Shown one piece after another: positions 1 to 8,521 of a stretch of DNA of 64,000 nt (its first letter is position 1; every line of letters begins with the position of its first letter). The DNA is from Shewanella sediminis HAW-EB3 (lineage in GTDB: Bacteria; Pseudomonadota; Gammaproteobacteria; Enterobacterales; Shewanellaceae): NCBI RefSeq assembly GCF_000018025.1, contig NC_009831.1, positions 4,030,001 through 4,094,000 of the forward strand, written 5' to 3'. Made by a program: the position numbers and the translations under genes. Below the pieces are notes generated by a model. The model ran no database searches. It was not told the origin of the DNA and was given only the letters and a program-made list of their open reading frames with translations.

Positions 1-562
1 GATGTCAGTCGATGGTCCTGCCACTGTCCGGCGATCTTAAGATAAGACTTCGCCAGTCCCTCCTCTTCAAACCCCAGTGATGAGAGCAGTTGGCCGCTAC
101 GTGTATTAGAAGGAATATAGTTAGCCATAACTCTGTGCAGGTTAAGCTCACTGAAAATATAGTCGACCCCAGCCGTTAAGATCTCTTTCATTAAGCCTTT
201 GCCTTGATGCTCCCCGGCAATGGAGTAACCTAAGTTGCAGGCCTGAAAGGAGCCTTTGATAACATTGGTAAAATTACAAACACCAATAATCTCACTGCGG
301 TTCTCGTCGCTACCGGAACAGGCTTGCTCATCTAATGCAAACGCAACGAAGTGCACCGCTCCGCCCACCGCAAACAGCTCATTACTCTCAAGTAGCCTCC
401 GCTTTACCTTCGTGGGATTGAAATAATCAGGATCCCTTTCTGGTTCCCAAGGCGCTAAATGGGCGCTATTTTTCTGGTAATAATCGATTAATAGCTGATA
501 TTCATAATACTGCAAAATAGTCAGCATGGTTCGCTTTGTCTTAACTCTTGGAATCGTAAACA
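1..562 (-). CDS. rimJ: Ribosomal-protein-S5 alanine N-acetyltransferase RimJ (3' end cut by window)
   Basis: GNAT-family acetyltransferase that in E. coli acetylates the N-terminal alanine of ribosomal protein S5. About 187 residues are visible, translated directly from the minus strand; the stop lies beyond base 1. Recalled RimJ signatures are present: an early APWEP segment, IIGVCNFTNV, a LGYSIAGEHQGKGLM acetyl-CoA loop, and HRVMANYIPSNTRSG followed by GLAKSYLKIAGQWQDH. The ATG at 562 begins 4 bases after the stop of the preceding methyltransferase gene, so the two are probably co-transcribed with marC upstream. Some other RimJ/RimL-like GNAT role is possible, but the match to RimJ over its length is strong. 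Confidence 0.88.
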
Positions 563-566
563 TAGA

Positions 567-1058
567 TTAAAACCACCTGCGAACCTGTTGCTGGTAACGA
601 GTATACTCATCACCAAATTTACGGGTTAAATAGACCTCTTCGGGCCTGATGGCCACATAATAGATACCGATACAAGATGGGATCACACTGGTGATAAGCC
701 AAATATGACTAAAGTAGAGGCCTAACCCGATTGGGATGGTACACAAGGCCAGATAGATGGGGTTTCTTGAATACTTATAGAGCCCGGTCTTAATAATTGA
801 TGAAGTCGGCTGCCAAGGCTCTATTGAGGTCTTTACCCGCTTAAACTGTAGCAACAAGGAGAGCAGTAAAATAAGCCCGGTCATCACCAAGCCCAGGCCG
901 ATATAGGTTATCACCGGCGCAAAGATTATCCCGATGGGAAATAACAGTTCATTTGCATGAGCCAATAACATAAACAGGATAAAAATAACCGGCGGGGGAA
1001 TTTTAACTCCGGCACCTTTCAGATCTTTCTCCATAAACCTCTCCATATGCTTCTCCAT
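567..1058 (-). CDS. Isoprenylcysteine carboxyl methyltransferase-like membrane protein
   Basis: Small integral membrane protein (163 aa) of the ICMT/PEMT-like methyltransferase family. It has three or four hydrophobic segments (about residues 20-40, 47-68, 103-130) and the family's C-terminal signature: YKYSRNPIYLAL, then RPEEVYLTRKFGDEYTRYQQQVRRWF, where the Arg-Asn-Pro and the late Glu-Glu belong to the S-adenosylmethionine-binding cap. Bacterial members have unknown substrates. Three in-frame ATGs lie at the start (1058, 1046, 1034); the one at 1046 has the better GGAG spacing, so the true protein may be 4 residues shorter. It lies between marC and rimJ in a tight minus-strand run. Confidence 0.75.
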   Translation of the reverse strand: MEKHMERFMEKDLKGAGVKIPPPVIFILFMLLAHANELLFPIGIIFAPVITYIGLGLVMTGLILLLSLLLQFKRVKTSIEPWQPTSSIIKTGLYKYSRNPIYLALCTIPIGLGLYFSHIWLITSVIPSCIGIYYVAIRPEEVYLTRKFGDEYTRYQQQVRRWF

Positions 1059-1094
1059 TACTTCAGTTTGACAGGCGACGAGTCGGTATAACCG

Positions 1095-1754
1095 CTACCC
1101 GATAGCAAATGCGCCTTTTATGCCCTCTATGGCCATCTGAGTTCCGATGACGGCCAGGATCAACCCCATCATACGCGTAATAGCACCCAGCGCGGCACTC
1201 CCCAGGTAGTTGACCAACCTGCCGCCAAAAATAAAGAACAGATACGTCACTACGCATAGAGCGCCAAAGGTACCTATGGTGATCAGCATTTCGGCGACTC
1301 CCCCTACAGCAGAGAAACTCATCGCCGTCGCTATGGTGCCGGGACCTGCAAGTATGGGCAGTGCCAGCGGAGATACCGCAATACTCAATGCAGCCTCCCT
1401 CTGTGTATCGCCGCTCTTGGCTTTACTCTCCTCAACCTGAGCACTATCAGGATGATGCACACTGGAATTATTGCCCTGTAGCATATGAAAGCCAATTAAA
1501 AAAACCAGAAATCCCCCAGTGATACGAAATGCAGAGAGAGATATACCAAACAGAGTGAAGATAAACTGCCCCATCAGAGCAAAAACAGTGATGATAATAA
1601 ATGCCAGCAGGAGTGCTCTGAAGGCAATCGCTTTCGTCGTCTGTTCATCCTCCTCAGAGGTTAACCCCAAAAATATCGGTACATTGGCAATAGGGTTCAT
1701 TATGGCAAAGAACCCCATAAAAACTGTCCCAAGATGCAACCAGAGTCCATCCAT
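1095..1754 (-). CDS. MarC-family integral membrane protein
   Basis: A 219-residue protein with six hydrophobic helices, typical of the MarC/UPF0056 family (YchE, YhgN and relatives). Family features are an N-terminal FMGFFAIMNPIANVPIFLGLT segment and a mid-protein LAIPLALPILAGPGTI-type motif, here seen as VSPLALPILAGPGTI. The loop at about residues 98-120 is hydrophilic. Function is not established; the old link to multiple antibiotic resistance was not upheld. The ATG at 1754 has AAGGAG 9 bases upstream. It is first in a minus-strand run with the ICMT-like gene (37-base gap) and rimJ. A terminator of the upstream peptidase gene separates it from that gene. Confidence 0.85.
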   Translation of the reverse strand: MDGLWLHLGTVFMGFFAIMNPIANVPIFLGLTSEEDEQTTKAIAFRALLLAFIIITVFALMGQFIFTLFGISLSAFRITGGFLVFLIGFHMLQGNNSSVHHPDSAQVEESKAKSGDTQREAALSIAVSPLALPILAGPGTIATAMSFSAVGGVAEMLITIGTFGALCVVTYLFFIFGGRLVNYLGSAALGAITRMMGLILAVIGTQMAIEGIKGAFAIG

Positions 1755-1816
1755 CTTTCACCACTCCTTCACGCAGTTAATGCCCAATTCTTACCACAAA
1801 AACAGGCGCTGTCCAT

Positions 1817-1846
1817 AAAAAAACCGAGCAATAAACTCGGCTTTTA
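1817..1846 (-). terminator. Rho-independent terminator of the S9 peptidase gene
   Basis: On the minus strand a CCGAG / CTCGG stem with a 7-base loop is followed by a run of seven T. It sits about 30 bases after the peptidase stop codon and before marC. Confidence 0.7.
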
Positions 1847-1878
1847 TTTTATTATCTTGGCAAAAAATCTCAGCCTAA

Positions 1879-4716
1879 TTAGTCGGCCTTCTTATATTCG
1901 GTATATGCCTCGCCCTGAGTTAACCAGGCAGGTGCGGGTTTGCCCTTCAGATAGTGGTCGAAGTACTCCATCATACGAATGCTGTAATCGAGCTTATTCG
2001 GATACTTCTTCAAGTGATGTGGTTCATCTTGATATTGCAAAAAGACCACATCTTTACCCGCACGGCGCATGGCGAGATAAAGCTCTATTCCCTGCTCCCA
2101 AGGCACCGCATCGTCTTTATCGCCAAACATGATCATCATAGGCGTCTTGATACGTTCAGCATAGAAAACAGGCGAATTCTCAATATACTTCTGCGGCGCT
2201 CTGAACAGGCTCTCACCAATTCGGCTCTGTCCGGTTTCATACTGGAACTGACGAGCCAAACCACTACCATGACGGATCCCGCTATAGGCGCTGGTCATGT
2301 TAGAGACCGGAGCCCCGGTTACCGCAGCCTTAAAGATATGAGTCTGCGTGACGGCAAAGGCTGTTTGATAACCGCCCCAGGAGTGTCCCTGGATCCCGAC
2401 AGCATCGGGGTCTGCGATACCCATTTCGATCAACTTCTGCACACCGGACGTCAATGCCTGAACAGAGGTTGCACCGGGATAACCCACCTCGAAACGAATA
2501 TCCGGCAGGAAGATGGCATAACCGTTATCGGCGTACCAGGCAAAGTTAGGTCTATGGTTGAGTTTCATCTGGGGAAAGGCATGCAAGCGGTCACTCATAA
2601 AACGGTAGAAATAGACCAGTACCGGATAGCGCTTGCCCTCTTCATAGTTTGTCGGCTTAATCAACACACCATCTAACGGCTGTCCATCACCATTGGTCCA
2701 GTGAACCAGCTCAGACTGACTCCAATTAAATTTACGCTTCTGAGCATCCAAGTCGGTTTGACGGGTCGCTGCCTGTGGCGCTGAGTACTCTGCGGTATAG
2801 AGATCCGGAAACAGGTCGAAGCGCTCTTTCGAGAACACTAAGGTATTGGAATCTTTGCTGCGTGCGAGAGGTTTTATCTTATAATCCCCCTCCATCAAGG
2901 TTGTCACACCGGAGACACCAATTTTTGCCTGATAATAACCGTCACCTTTGGTCTTCTCGTTATAGCCATGGAGCAGCACCTGCTGATCGATAGCAAAGAG
3001 ATCGGGGCTATTCTCATCCTCCACTAAGCCGGTGACTCGATATTGGATCCCCTGCTTACGTCCTTTACCCGCCGTAAGCTTGAACGCCTCCAGAGATTCT
3101 GTATTCATCTGCCAGATATCATATTTATCATAAACCAATAGACCGGCATCATTCTCTAGCCAGGGGCCAAAGCCATATCCAGGGGCATTAGAGGGATAAT
3201 CATGGTCCTCATCGGCAAAAGAGACCTTCAAATCTTTGGTTAGATTATGTCTGCGATCTTGGGAAATCTGATAGAGATACACTTGCCCTTGCTGGTAGTA
3301 AGAGACAAATCGCTCCTTAGGAGAGAGGTTTGGCGCTTCATTTGTGGGCTGCTGAGTCAAGAATGGAATTTTGCGACCCGTATTAAGATCGACCAGATAA
3401 TAGTCCCGATAAAAACCGGCCCAGGTGATCATCTTACGATAGGGAATATCCGAGCTGGCAATAACGAATCGTGACTGCTCCTGCAGCTCAATGTCCGGTA
3501 CAGCTTCATCGGCTAACTGCACAAGGTTGTTTCCCTGCAGATGTAAAACGGCCAAATAGGTCCGTTCCTGCTCCTTCTTGTACTGTTTTACCTCATTGGG
3601 CTTAATACGTGCGTCATCACCGTGCCAGATACGCAGCTCACGCTGACCTGTGACTATCTTTTCGTTAAAGAGGTCGGCTTGGTTCTCAATCTTTTTGATC
3701 TCAAGCTGTTGGCTCACATGGGGAACCCGTCCAAAAAAGAGTCGGTTACTGTCTTGTGAAAATCTCAATGTGGTATAACGATTAAGTTTCCACTCATCAT
3801 TAACGGGTGCAGGTTTAACGACTCCGGTTGCTATCTCAAGCAGAGACAACTTATATTCACGCCCATAGGGTGCACTTGCTGCCACGCCGTGGGTGAAGGC
3901 GATGTATCGGCCGTCTTCACTCAGCGATACCTCACCAATCTGTTGGTCACTGTACTGACGTACAATCTCTTTTTCGTTGCTATTGAGTTTTATTGATACC
4001 AGTTGATGCTTTTTCAATTTCACATCATTGCTTGCCAGCACCAGATGCTTACCTACTTTATCAAAATAGAAGCGGGTCACATTTTTAACGCTTTGCTTAT
4101 AGCCATTTTTAAGTGAGATAAGCTGAAACTCGGTTCCCTTATCGAACTTATCAACTTTTTCCTGCTTACTTTTCTGCTCTTTTTTCTTACTGTCGGCGTT
4201 TTTATCGGTTTTTTTACTATCACCCTCTTTCTCTTCGGCTTCAAACCAAACGGCTAAGTGTGTTCCGGTTTCATTAAACTCAAACGTTTTAACTCTTTCA
4301 AAACGCGTTTCTATTCCGGATGTAGTGTCGAGTAACACCATGCCGGATTTGAGTTTTTTCTTCTCTTTGGCAGATGCCATCTCAGAATCGAGTAACGAAT
4401 TTTTCACAACAAAAGCAACAAAACGGCCGTCTCGGCTCACTTTAGGCTTAGAACCGCCATCTACAGTAAACTTTTTGGACGATGTCAGACTCTTAACCAG
4501 TCCATGACTATCACCCCGATCGGGAGCCACCTCGACGGCCAACATAGTGCCGGAATCTGAAACCACAGGTTTCTTCAATGATTCAAAATGCATAATGTCA
4601 TCAGGCACGATTGAATGAGAGTTGGAGGGGGATGAAGCGTAGGCTCCGGCAGTGAGCAGGCTCGCCGATGCAAGAATAAAAGATGCTATGGGTAGTGACT
4701 TCAAGGTCTTCCTCAT
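1879..4716 (-). CDS. Secreted S9-family peptidase (prolyl oligopeptidase/acylaminoacyl peptidase type)
   Basis: Large exported serine peptidase of about 945 residues. The start is set at the ATG at 4716, which gives a clean signal peptide (MRKTLKS, hydrophobic core, cut near AYA-SS); an upstream in-frame ATG at 4752 adds 12 residues and has no clear ribosome site. The first two thirds look like a beta-propeller; the last third is an alpha/beta hydrolase with the nucleophile elbow GHSWGGYQ (Ser near 779), GDKDDAVPWEQG (Asp) and DEPHHLKKY (His). A very charged Lys/Glu/Asp-rich insert spans about residues 161-191 of the propeller. Cleavage of small peptides in the periplasm is inferred from the family. 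It is transcribed divergently from the isocitrate dehydrogenase gene. Confidence 0.88.
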   Translation of the reverse strand: MRKTLKSLPIASFILASASLLTAGAYASSPSNSHSIVPDDIMHFESLKKPVVSDSGTMLAVEVAPDRGDSHGLVKSLTSSKKFTVDGGSKPKVSRDGRFVAFVVKNSLLDSEMASAKEKKKLKSGMVLLDTTSGIETRFERVKTFEFNETGTHLAVWFEAEEKEGDSKKTDKNADSKKKEQKSKQEKVDKFDKGTEFQLISLKNGYKQSVKNVTRFYFDKVGKHLVLASNDVKLKKHQLVSIKLNSNEKEIVRQYSDQQIGEVSLSEDGRYIAFTHGVAASAPYGREYKLSLLEIATGVVKPAPVNDEWKLNRYTTLRFSQDSNRLFFGRVPHVSQQLEIKKIENQADLFNEKIVTGQRELRIWHGDDARIKPNEVKQYKKEQERTYLAVLHLQGNNLVQLADEAVPDIELQEQSRFVIASSDIPYRKMITWAGFYRDYYLVDLNTGRKIPFLTQQPTNEAPNLSPKERFVSYYQQGQVYLYQISQDRRHNLTKDLKVSFADEDHDYPSNAPGYGFGPWLENDAGLLVYDKYDIWQMNTESLEAFKLTAGKGRKQGIQYRVTGLVEDENSPDLFAIDQQVLLHGYNEKTKGDGYYQAKIGVSGVTTLMEGDYKIKPLARSKDSNTLVFSKERFDLFPDLYTAEYSAPQAATRQTDLDAQKRKFNWSQSELVHWTNGDGQPLDGVLIKPTNYEEGKRYPVLVYFYRFMSDRLHAFPQMKLNHRPNFAWYADNGYAIFLPDIRFEVGYPGATSVQALTSGVQKLIEMGIADPDAVGIQGHSWGGYQTAFAVTQTHIFKAAVTGAPVSNMTSAYSGIRHGSGLARQFQYETGQSRIGESLFRAPQKYIENSPVFYAERIKTPMMIMFGDKDDAVPWEQGIELYLAMRRAGKDVVFLQYQDEPHHLKKYPNKLDYSIRMMEYFDHYLKGKPAPAWLTQGEAYTEYKKAD

Positions 4717-4836
4717 TTTTCTTATTTTATTAACGTAAACCCAAGCCTTCATTAGACTAAAGTCGACTTTTTTAACCTTTAACGATCAATCATCGTCATA
4801 AGCCTTGTTTATTGCAAGTTCCACTATATAAAAAAA

Positions 4837-4852
4837 TGTGAGATTGCTCACT
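4837..4852. promoter_or_regulatory. CRP-like binding site in the peptidase / isocitrate dehydrogenase intergenic region
   Basis: TGTGAGATTGCTCACT matches the TGTGA-N6-TCACA consensus at 9 of 10 positions and is flanked by A/T on both sides (AAA...ATTTT). It is 140 bases before the isocitrate dehydrogenase start and 121 bases before the peptidase start. Possible -10 elements TAAAAT at 4861-4866 and 4882-4887 lie downstream on the plus strand, but neither sits at a classical CRP activation distance, so direction and sign of control are open. Confidence 0.55.
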
Positions 4853-4984
4853 ATTTTCTGTAAAATTTGTTTAAAAGTGTTTAAAATAAAGCAGTGAACA
4901 ATAAAAACAAATTCCAAGTCATACTACCGTGTCTTTAGACATGGCCAGACATAGCAGTAACGACAAACCGTGGAAGGACTCTCC

Positions 4985-5992
4985 ATGTCAAAAAGAACTA
5001 TAACCGTGATCCCTGGTGATGGGATTGGACCAAGCATTATCGATGCAGCCATAAAAATTCTTGATAAAGCCGGTTGCGATTTTGAATATGAATTTGCCGA
5101 TGCAGGTTTAGCCGCGCTTGAAAAGCAAGGTGAGCTTTTACCCCAGCGTACCCTCGATATGATCGAGAAGAACCGTATTACTCTGAAAGGCCCATTGACT
5201 ACGCCTGTTGGTGAGGGCTTTACCTCTATCAACGTATCATTGCGTAAGAAATTCAGCCTGTACGCGAATGTTCGCCCGGTTCTCTCTTTCAAAGGGACTC
5301 AGGCTCGATACGATAATATCGATATCATTACCGTTCGTGAAAACACCGAAGGTATGTATTCGGGTCTGGGCCAGACGGTCTCAGATGATGGCGCAACAGC
5401 TGAAGCGACAAGTATTATCACTCGTCAGGGTGCCGAACAGATCACAACTTTCGCTTATGAACTCGCTCGTAAAGAGAATCGTAAGAAAGTGACTATCGTT
5501 CATAAGGCTAACATCATGAAGTCGACATCAGGACTCTTCCTGAAAGTCGCCCGTGAAGTCAGCCAACGTTACCCTGACATCATCACCGAAGAGATGATTG
5601 TCGATGCGACGTGTATGAAACTGGTCATGAACCCTGAAAACTTTGACGTTATGGTAACGACAAACCTTTTCGGTGACATTCTTTCTGATCTCTGTGCAGG
5701 TTTAGTCGGTGGCTTAGGTATGGCTCCGGGTGCCAACATAGGTAAAGATGCGGCAATTTTTGAAGCGGTTCATGGTAGTGCGCCCGATATTGCCGGTAAA
5801 AACCTGGCAAACCCAACATCGGTTATTCTGGCTTCGATCCAGATGCTTGAATATTTAGGTATGGCTGATAAAGCGGAGAGCATCCGCGCCGCCGTTACCG
5901 CAGTGATTGCCGAAGGCGACCGTACTACACGCGACTTGGGCGGCACCCATGGTACGACCGATTTCACACAAGCTGTGATTGAACGATTATAA
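4985..5992 (+). CDS. NAD-dependent isocitrate dehydrogenase (IMDH-family, 335 aa)
   Basis: TCA-cycle enzyme that decarboxylates isocitrate to 2-oxoglutarate, in the short form with NAD preference. Start ATG at 4985 follows GGAAGGA; a GTG at 4970 in frame overlaps that ribosome site and is rejected. Visible motifs are VIPGDGIGP at the N-terminus, ENTEGMYSG, and the C-terminal GSAPDIAGKNLANPTS, where APDIAGKN is the NAD-type version of the cofactor loop (NADP enzymes have Lys/Tyr there). Length agrees with the NAD-IDH family. 3-Isopropylmalate dehydrogenase is the nearest alternative but the substrate-side residues and the HGTTDF tail favour isocitrate. It ends next to a heptamer repeat array and a strong terminator. 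Confidence 0.88.
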   Translation: MSKRTITVIPGDGIGPSIIDAAIKILDKAGCDFEYEFADAGLAALEKQGELLPQRTLDMIEKNRITLKGPLTTPVGEGFTSINVSLRKKFSLYANVRPVLSFKGTQARYDNIDIITVRENTEGMYSGLGQTVSDDGATAEATSIITRQGAEQITTFAYELARKENRKKVTIVHKANIMKSTSGLFLKVAREVSQRYPDIITEEMIVDATCMKLVMNPENFDVMVTTNLFGDILSDLCAGLVGGLGMAPGANIGKDAAIFEAVHGSAPDIAGKNLANPTSVILASIQMLEYLGMADKAESIRAAVTAVIAEGDRTTRDLGGTHGTTDFTQAVIERL

Positions 5993-5997
5993 AAGCA

Positions 5998-6053
5998 GGT
6001 TCTAGGTTCTAGGTTCTAGGTTCTAGGTTCTAGGTTCTAGGTTCTAGGTTCTA
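5998..6053. repeat. Tandem heptanucleotide array, (GGTTCTA) x 8
   Basis: Eight exact head-to-tail copies of the 7-mer GGTTCTA begin 6 bases after the isocitrate dehydrogenase stop codon. There is no interruption. A second array of 7-mers with the related sequence AGTTGTA lies after torD (60865-60899); both fit RGTTSTA. Confidence 0.97.
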
Positions 6054-6069
6054 GCAGCCTATACGCAAA

Positions 6070-6099
6070 GCCTATTTCTGCCCATCCTTGGGAAATAGG
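6070..6099. repeat. Inverted repeat CCTATTTC / GAAATAGG
   Basis: An 8-bp perfect stem with a 14-base loop sits between the heptamer array and the terminator. It is bracketed by two direct copies of ATACGCAAA (6061-6069 and 6112-6120). No known element was recognised. Confidence 0.5.
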
Positions 6100-6117
6100 C
6101 ATAAGCGTTCCATACGC

Positions 6118-6150
6118 AAAAGGCCCTATGTTTTCACATAGGGCCTTTTT
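6118..6150. terminator. Bidirectional rho-independent terminator between isocitrate dehydrogenase and rlmM
   Basis: AAAAGGCCCTATGT, a 4-base loop TTTC, then ACATAGGGCCTTTTT: a 14-bp stem with A and T runs on the two sides, placed between convergent genes. Confidence 0.9.
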
Positions 6151-6171
6151 ATTGAATCTATAAAAACCTAA

Positions 6172-7254
6172 TTAGCTAACCTGAGTCGGATTTAAACTCA
6201 GGTAAACCGTCACCTCATCACGGTCATGATAAAGGTGCTTACATTTTATCGAGAAGTTCTTTATCTCGTTCTCTTTAAGCACAGTCGCCATGGTCTCTAA
6301 TATAGTCGTCACGTCTTGATAGCGACTCTTCATAGGCAATTTAAGATTAAACATCGCCTCTTTAAACCAGCCATTGATCGCCCAGGCTTCAATCAACTCA
6401 GCCACACGCGAAGGCTTCTCAATCATGTCGCAGACCAACCAATAGATATTCTTACGTGGCGGCTCGAAACGAAAACCATCGGCCTGGTAATGCTTAACCT
6501 GCCCCGTCTCCATTAAGCCTTCATCCATCGCTCCATTATCGATTGCGGCGACAAACATACCACGACGAACAAGCTGATATGTCCAACCTCCAGGACAGGC
6601 GCCAAGATCGACCGCATTCATGCCGCTGCTTAATCTCAGCTCTTTTTCCTCTTCTGGAATAAAGTGGATAAATGCTTCATCGAGTTTAAGTGTTGAACGG
6701 CTAGGTGCATCGCTGGCCATTTTCAGTCTTGGGATCCCCATTGGATAGGGAGAACTATTATTGCTAAAAGAAAAACCAACATAAGCCGTTCCTGAAGCCA
6801 CAAAACAGACATGAATAATTGGGCGACTGCTACTCTCTTTTTTAAGTAAGTTTCCAGAGTTCTTCAACTTCTGTCTTAATGGGACAGTAAATTTACGGCA
6901 AAAAGTAGTTCGTTCTTTTGCTGCATCGGTATCCGGTGTCTCGACTCGTAGCTCGCCGGCATTTCTAACGTCGGATAACGCTTCCATGATTGGCGTGATC
7001 CGATCATTTTCCGGCAGGTTTTTCAGCAATGCTTTTGCCGCAAACATCTGTCTGGCAAAGATCAGAGAATCCAATTTGATCTTTTGCGCTAAGACAGCCG
7101 CATCACCGGCTTGAAAGCACTGAAAAATCACATAAGCATCGTTTTTATTGGTTTTAACAAAACCACCGATATCAAGTTCAGCCGCGCGATGCTGTATCTC
7201 AGCGGCACACTCTTTCTCATAGCCTGCACGGCAAAACAAAAATAGGTTAATCAT
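6172..7254 (-). CDS. rlmM: 23S rRNA 2'-O-ribose methyltransferase RlmM
   Basis: Methylates the ribose of C2498 (E. coli numbering) in 23S rRNA using S-adenosylmethionine. The start is placed at the ATG at 7254, giving MINLFLFCRAGYEKECAAEIQ as in known RlmM proteins and 360 residues, close to the E. coli 366; the open frame continues 29 codons further upstream without family resemblance. The N-terminal THUMP-like part is followed by the Rossmann domain with VDLGACPGGWTYQL as the SAM site and the acidic/lysine residues of the RrmJ-type catalytic set. In E. coli rlmM, ygdD and gcvA are neighbours, and the same order appears here. Confidence 0.93.
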   Translation of the reverse strand: MINLFLFCRAGYEKECAAEIQHRAAELDIGGFVKTNKNDAYVIFQCFQAGDAAVLAQKIKLDSLIFARQMFAAKALLKNLPENDRITPIMEALSDVRNAGELRVETPDTDAAKERTTFCRKFTVPLRQKLKNSGNLLKKESSSRPIIHVCFVASGTAYVGFSFSNNSSPYPMGIPRLKMASDAPSRSTLKLDEAFIHFIPEEEKELRLSSGMNAVDLGACPGGWTYQLVRRGMFVAAIDNGAMDEGLMETGQVKHYQADGFRFEPPRKNIYWLVCDMIEKPSRVAELIEAWAINGWFKEAMFNLKLPMKSRYQDVTTILETMATVLKENEIKNFSIKCKHLYHDRDEVTVYLSLNPTQVS

Positions 7255-7464
7255 TGGAATTCCTGGAACCAGCCAATAAAAAATGGCGACAATCGATATA
7301 ATGGCCGCCATTCTACACTGTATATGCAGTTTTCTAAACAAGTCTGTTTCTATGGTTTAAACCACAGGTATGTTCAACCCTTTAACTCTATCTATCTGTT
7401 ACCGTCCAAACGGCCAATGCAAAGCGGATAACTAAAAGCGGCTAAGTTCACAAATAAACTAAGT

Positions 7465-7854
7465 TTAATCGTTTAACTCTACTACCCGGTTTCGCCACAC
7501 GGCCAAGGCTATAAATAACCAACCGAGTAGGAAACAGCCTCCTCCTAAAGGTGTGATGGGGCCGGTCCATTTACTTCCTACCAGGGCATAGAGATAAAGA
7601 GATCCCGAAAATAGCCCTATCCCGGCAATAAACAGGTAACCGGCCCAATCGATCAACCTGGATCTTAACCAATGACCCGAAAAGGCCACGGCTATCAGAG
7701 CGAAGGTATGATAAAACTGATACTCGACACCTAAGTTAAAGATGGCAATCATCTCCGGGGTCGTGACGTTTTTTAACCCATGTGCACCAAATGCACCTAA
7801 AGCAACCGCCATAAAACCACTCAGCGCCGCTAGCAATAGAAAACCTTTACGCAT
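7465..7854 (-). CDS. ygdD: DUF423 small membrane protein (YgdD family)
   Basis: A 129-residue protein with four hydrophobic helices and the DUF423 pattern: a small N-terminal helix with GFMAVALGAFGAHGLK, EYQFYHTFALI, and a Gly/Pro-rich TPLGGGCFLLGWL near the end. Function unknown. Its ATG overlaps the last 8 bases of the upstream hydrolase gene, and a GGGGG run just upstream can serve as ribosome site, so translation is probably coupled. It belongs to the gcvA-ygdD-rlmM gene neighbourhood. Confidence 0.88.
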   Translation of the reverse strand: MRKGFLLLAALSGFMAVALGAFGAHGLKNVTTPEMIAIFNLGVEYQFYHTFALIAVAFSGHWLRSRLIDWAGYLFIAGIGLFSGSLYLYALVGSKWTGPITPLGGGCFLLGWLFIALAVWRNRVVELND

Positions 7855-8521
7855 CTAACCCCCGAATAAAATCAGTACAATGTGTGATCGCAGTGGCTAG
7901 GTTAGCTCCTTGCGTCGTACCTGACGACTTTCTTGGTGCAAAACTATGATCGCCATCCGTTAACCAATGCAGGCTCACCTTATTCATCACAGGCCAGGTA
8001 TCGACTAAACCTTTGCCGCCAAATTTGTCTCTCTCACCTTGAATGACACAGATAGGTGCCTTGCTGTTCTCTATGGGCTCCAGCCTTGGCTCCCCTCCCT
8101 TCAATGGAATAAAGGGGTACCCGAGACAGATAACACCATCGACATTGGTGTCCCCGGCAACAATGGCAGCCATGCGTCCTCCCATCGATTTTCCCATCAG
8201 AATAATTCGCTTTGGGGAGTACTCAGCTTTAATCGCCTCGATATGCAGATTGAAGTCTTTAATCAGCTTAGGGGCTCGATCGGGTGGTCGACGTTTACCA
8301 TCAATGGCATTGGCACGCATATAGGGAAAATTAAAACGTACCACCCCAAAGCCTGCATTCGATAACCCCTTTGTCATCTCAACCATAAAGTCAGATTGCA
8401 TATTTGCCCCGGCTCCGTGAGTAAATATGACGACAGTTCCATTCACGTCACCCTCTATTACACACTCACTCTGGAGCAATTCTTGCGCTTCCAGAGACGC
8501 TTTAACCAGGAAGTAGCTCAC
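7847..8521 (-). CDS. Alpha/beta hydrolase (KANL3/Tex30-like, dienelactone hydrolase-related)
   Basis: A cytosolic alpha/beta hydrolase of about 224 residues. Visible are the oxyanion loop FTHGAGANMQSDF, the nucleophile elbow GKSMGGRMA, the acid GERDKFGGK and the histidine in DGDHSF, so the catalytic triad is complete. Substrate unknown. The start is placed at the GTG at 8521, because AGGAG lies exactly 7 bases upstream inside the end of gcvA; the frame is open a few codons further. The gene overlaps the gcvA 3' end by about 20 bases and ygdD by 8, so it is an insertion in an otherwise conserved gene order and is likely co-transcribed. Confidence 0.8.
   Translation of the reverse strand: MSYFLVKASLEAQELLQSECVIEGDVNGTVVIFTHGAGANMQSDFMVEMTKGLSNAGFGVVRFNFPYMRANAIDGKRRPPDRAPKLIKDFNLHIEAIKAEYSPKRIILMGKSMGGRMAAIVAGDTNVDGVICLGYPFIPLKGGEPRLEPIENSKAPICVIQGERDKFGGKGLVDTWPVMNKVSLHWLTDGDHSFAPRKSSGTTQGANLATAITHCTDFIRGLDA

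Noticed and set aside
1954..2676. 240-codon plus-strand frame inside the S9 peptidase gene
   Set aside because: Antisense shadow of a gene with a complete catalytic triad; composition is not protein-like.
5998..6053. CRISPR array
   Set aside because: The repeat units are 7 bases long with no spacers, so this is a simple tandem repeat.
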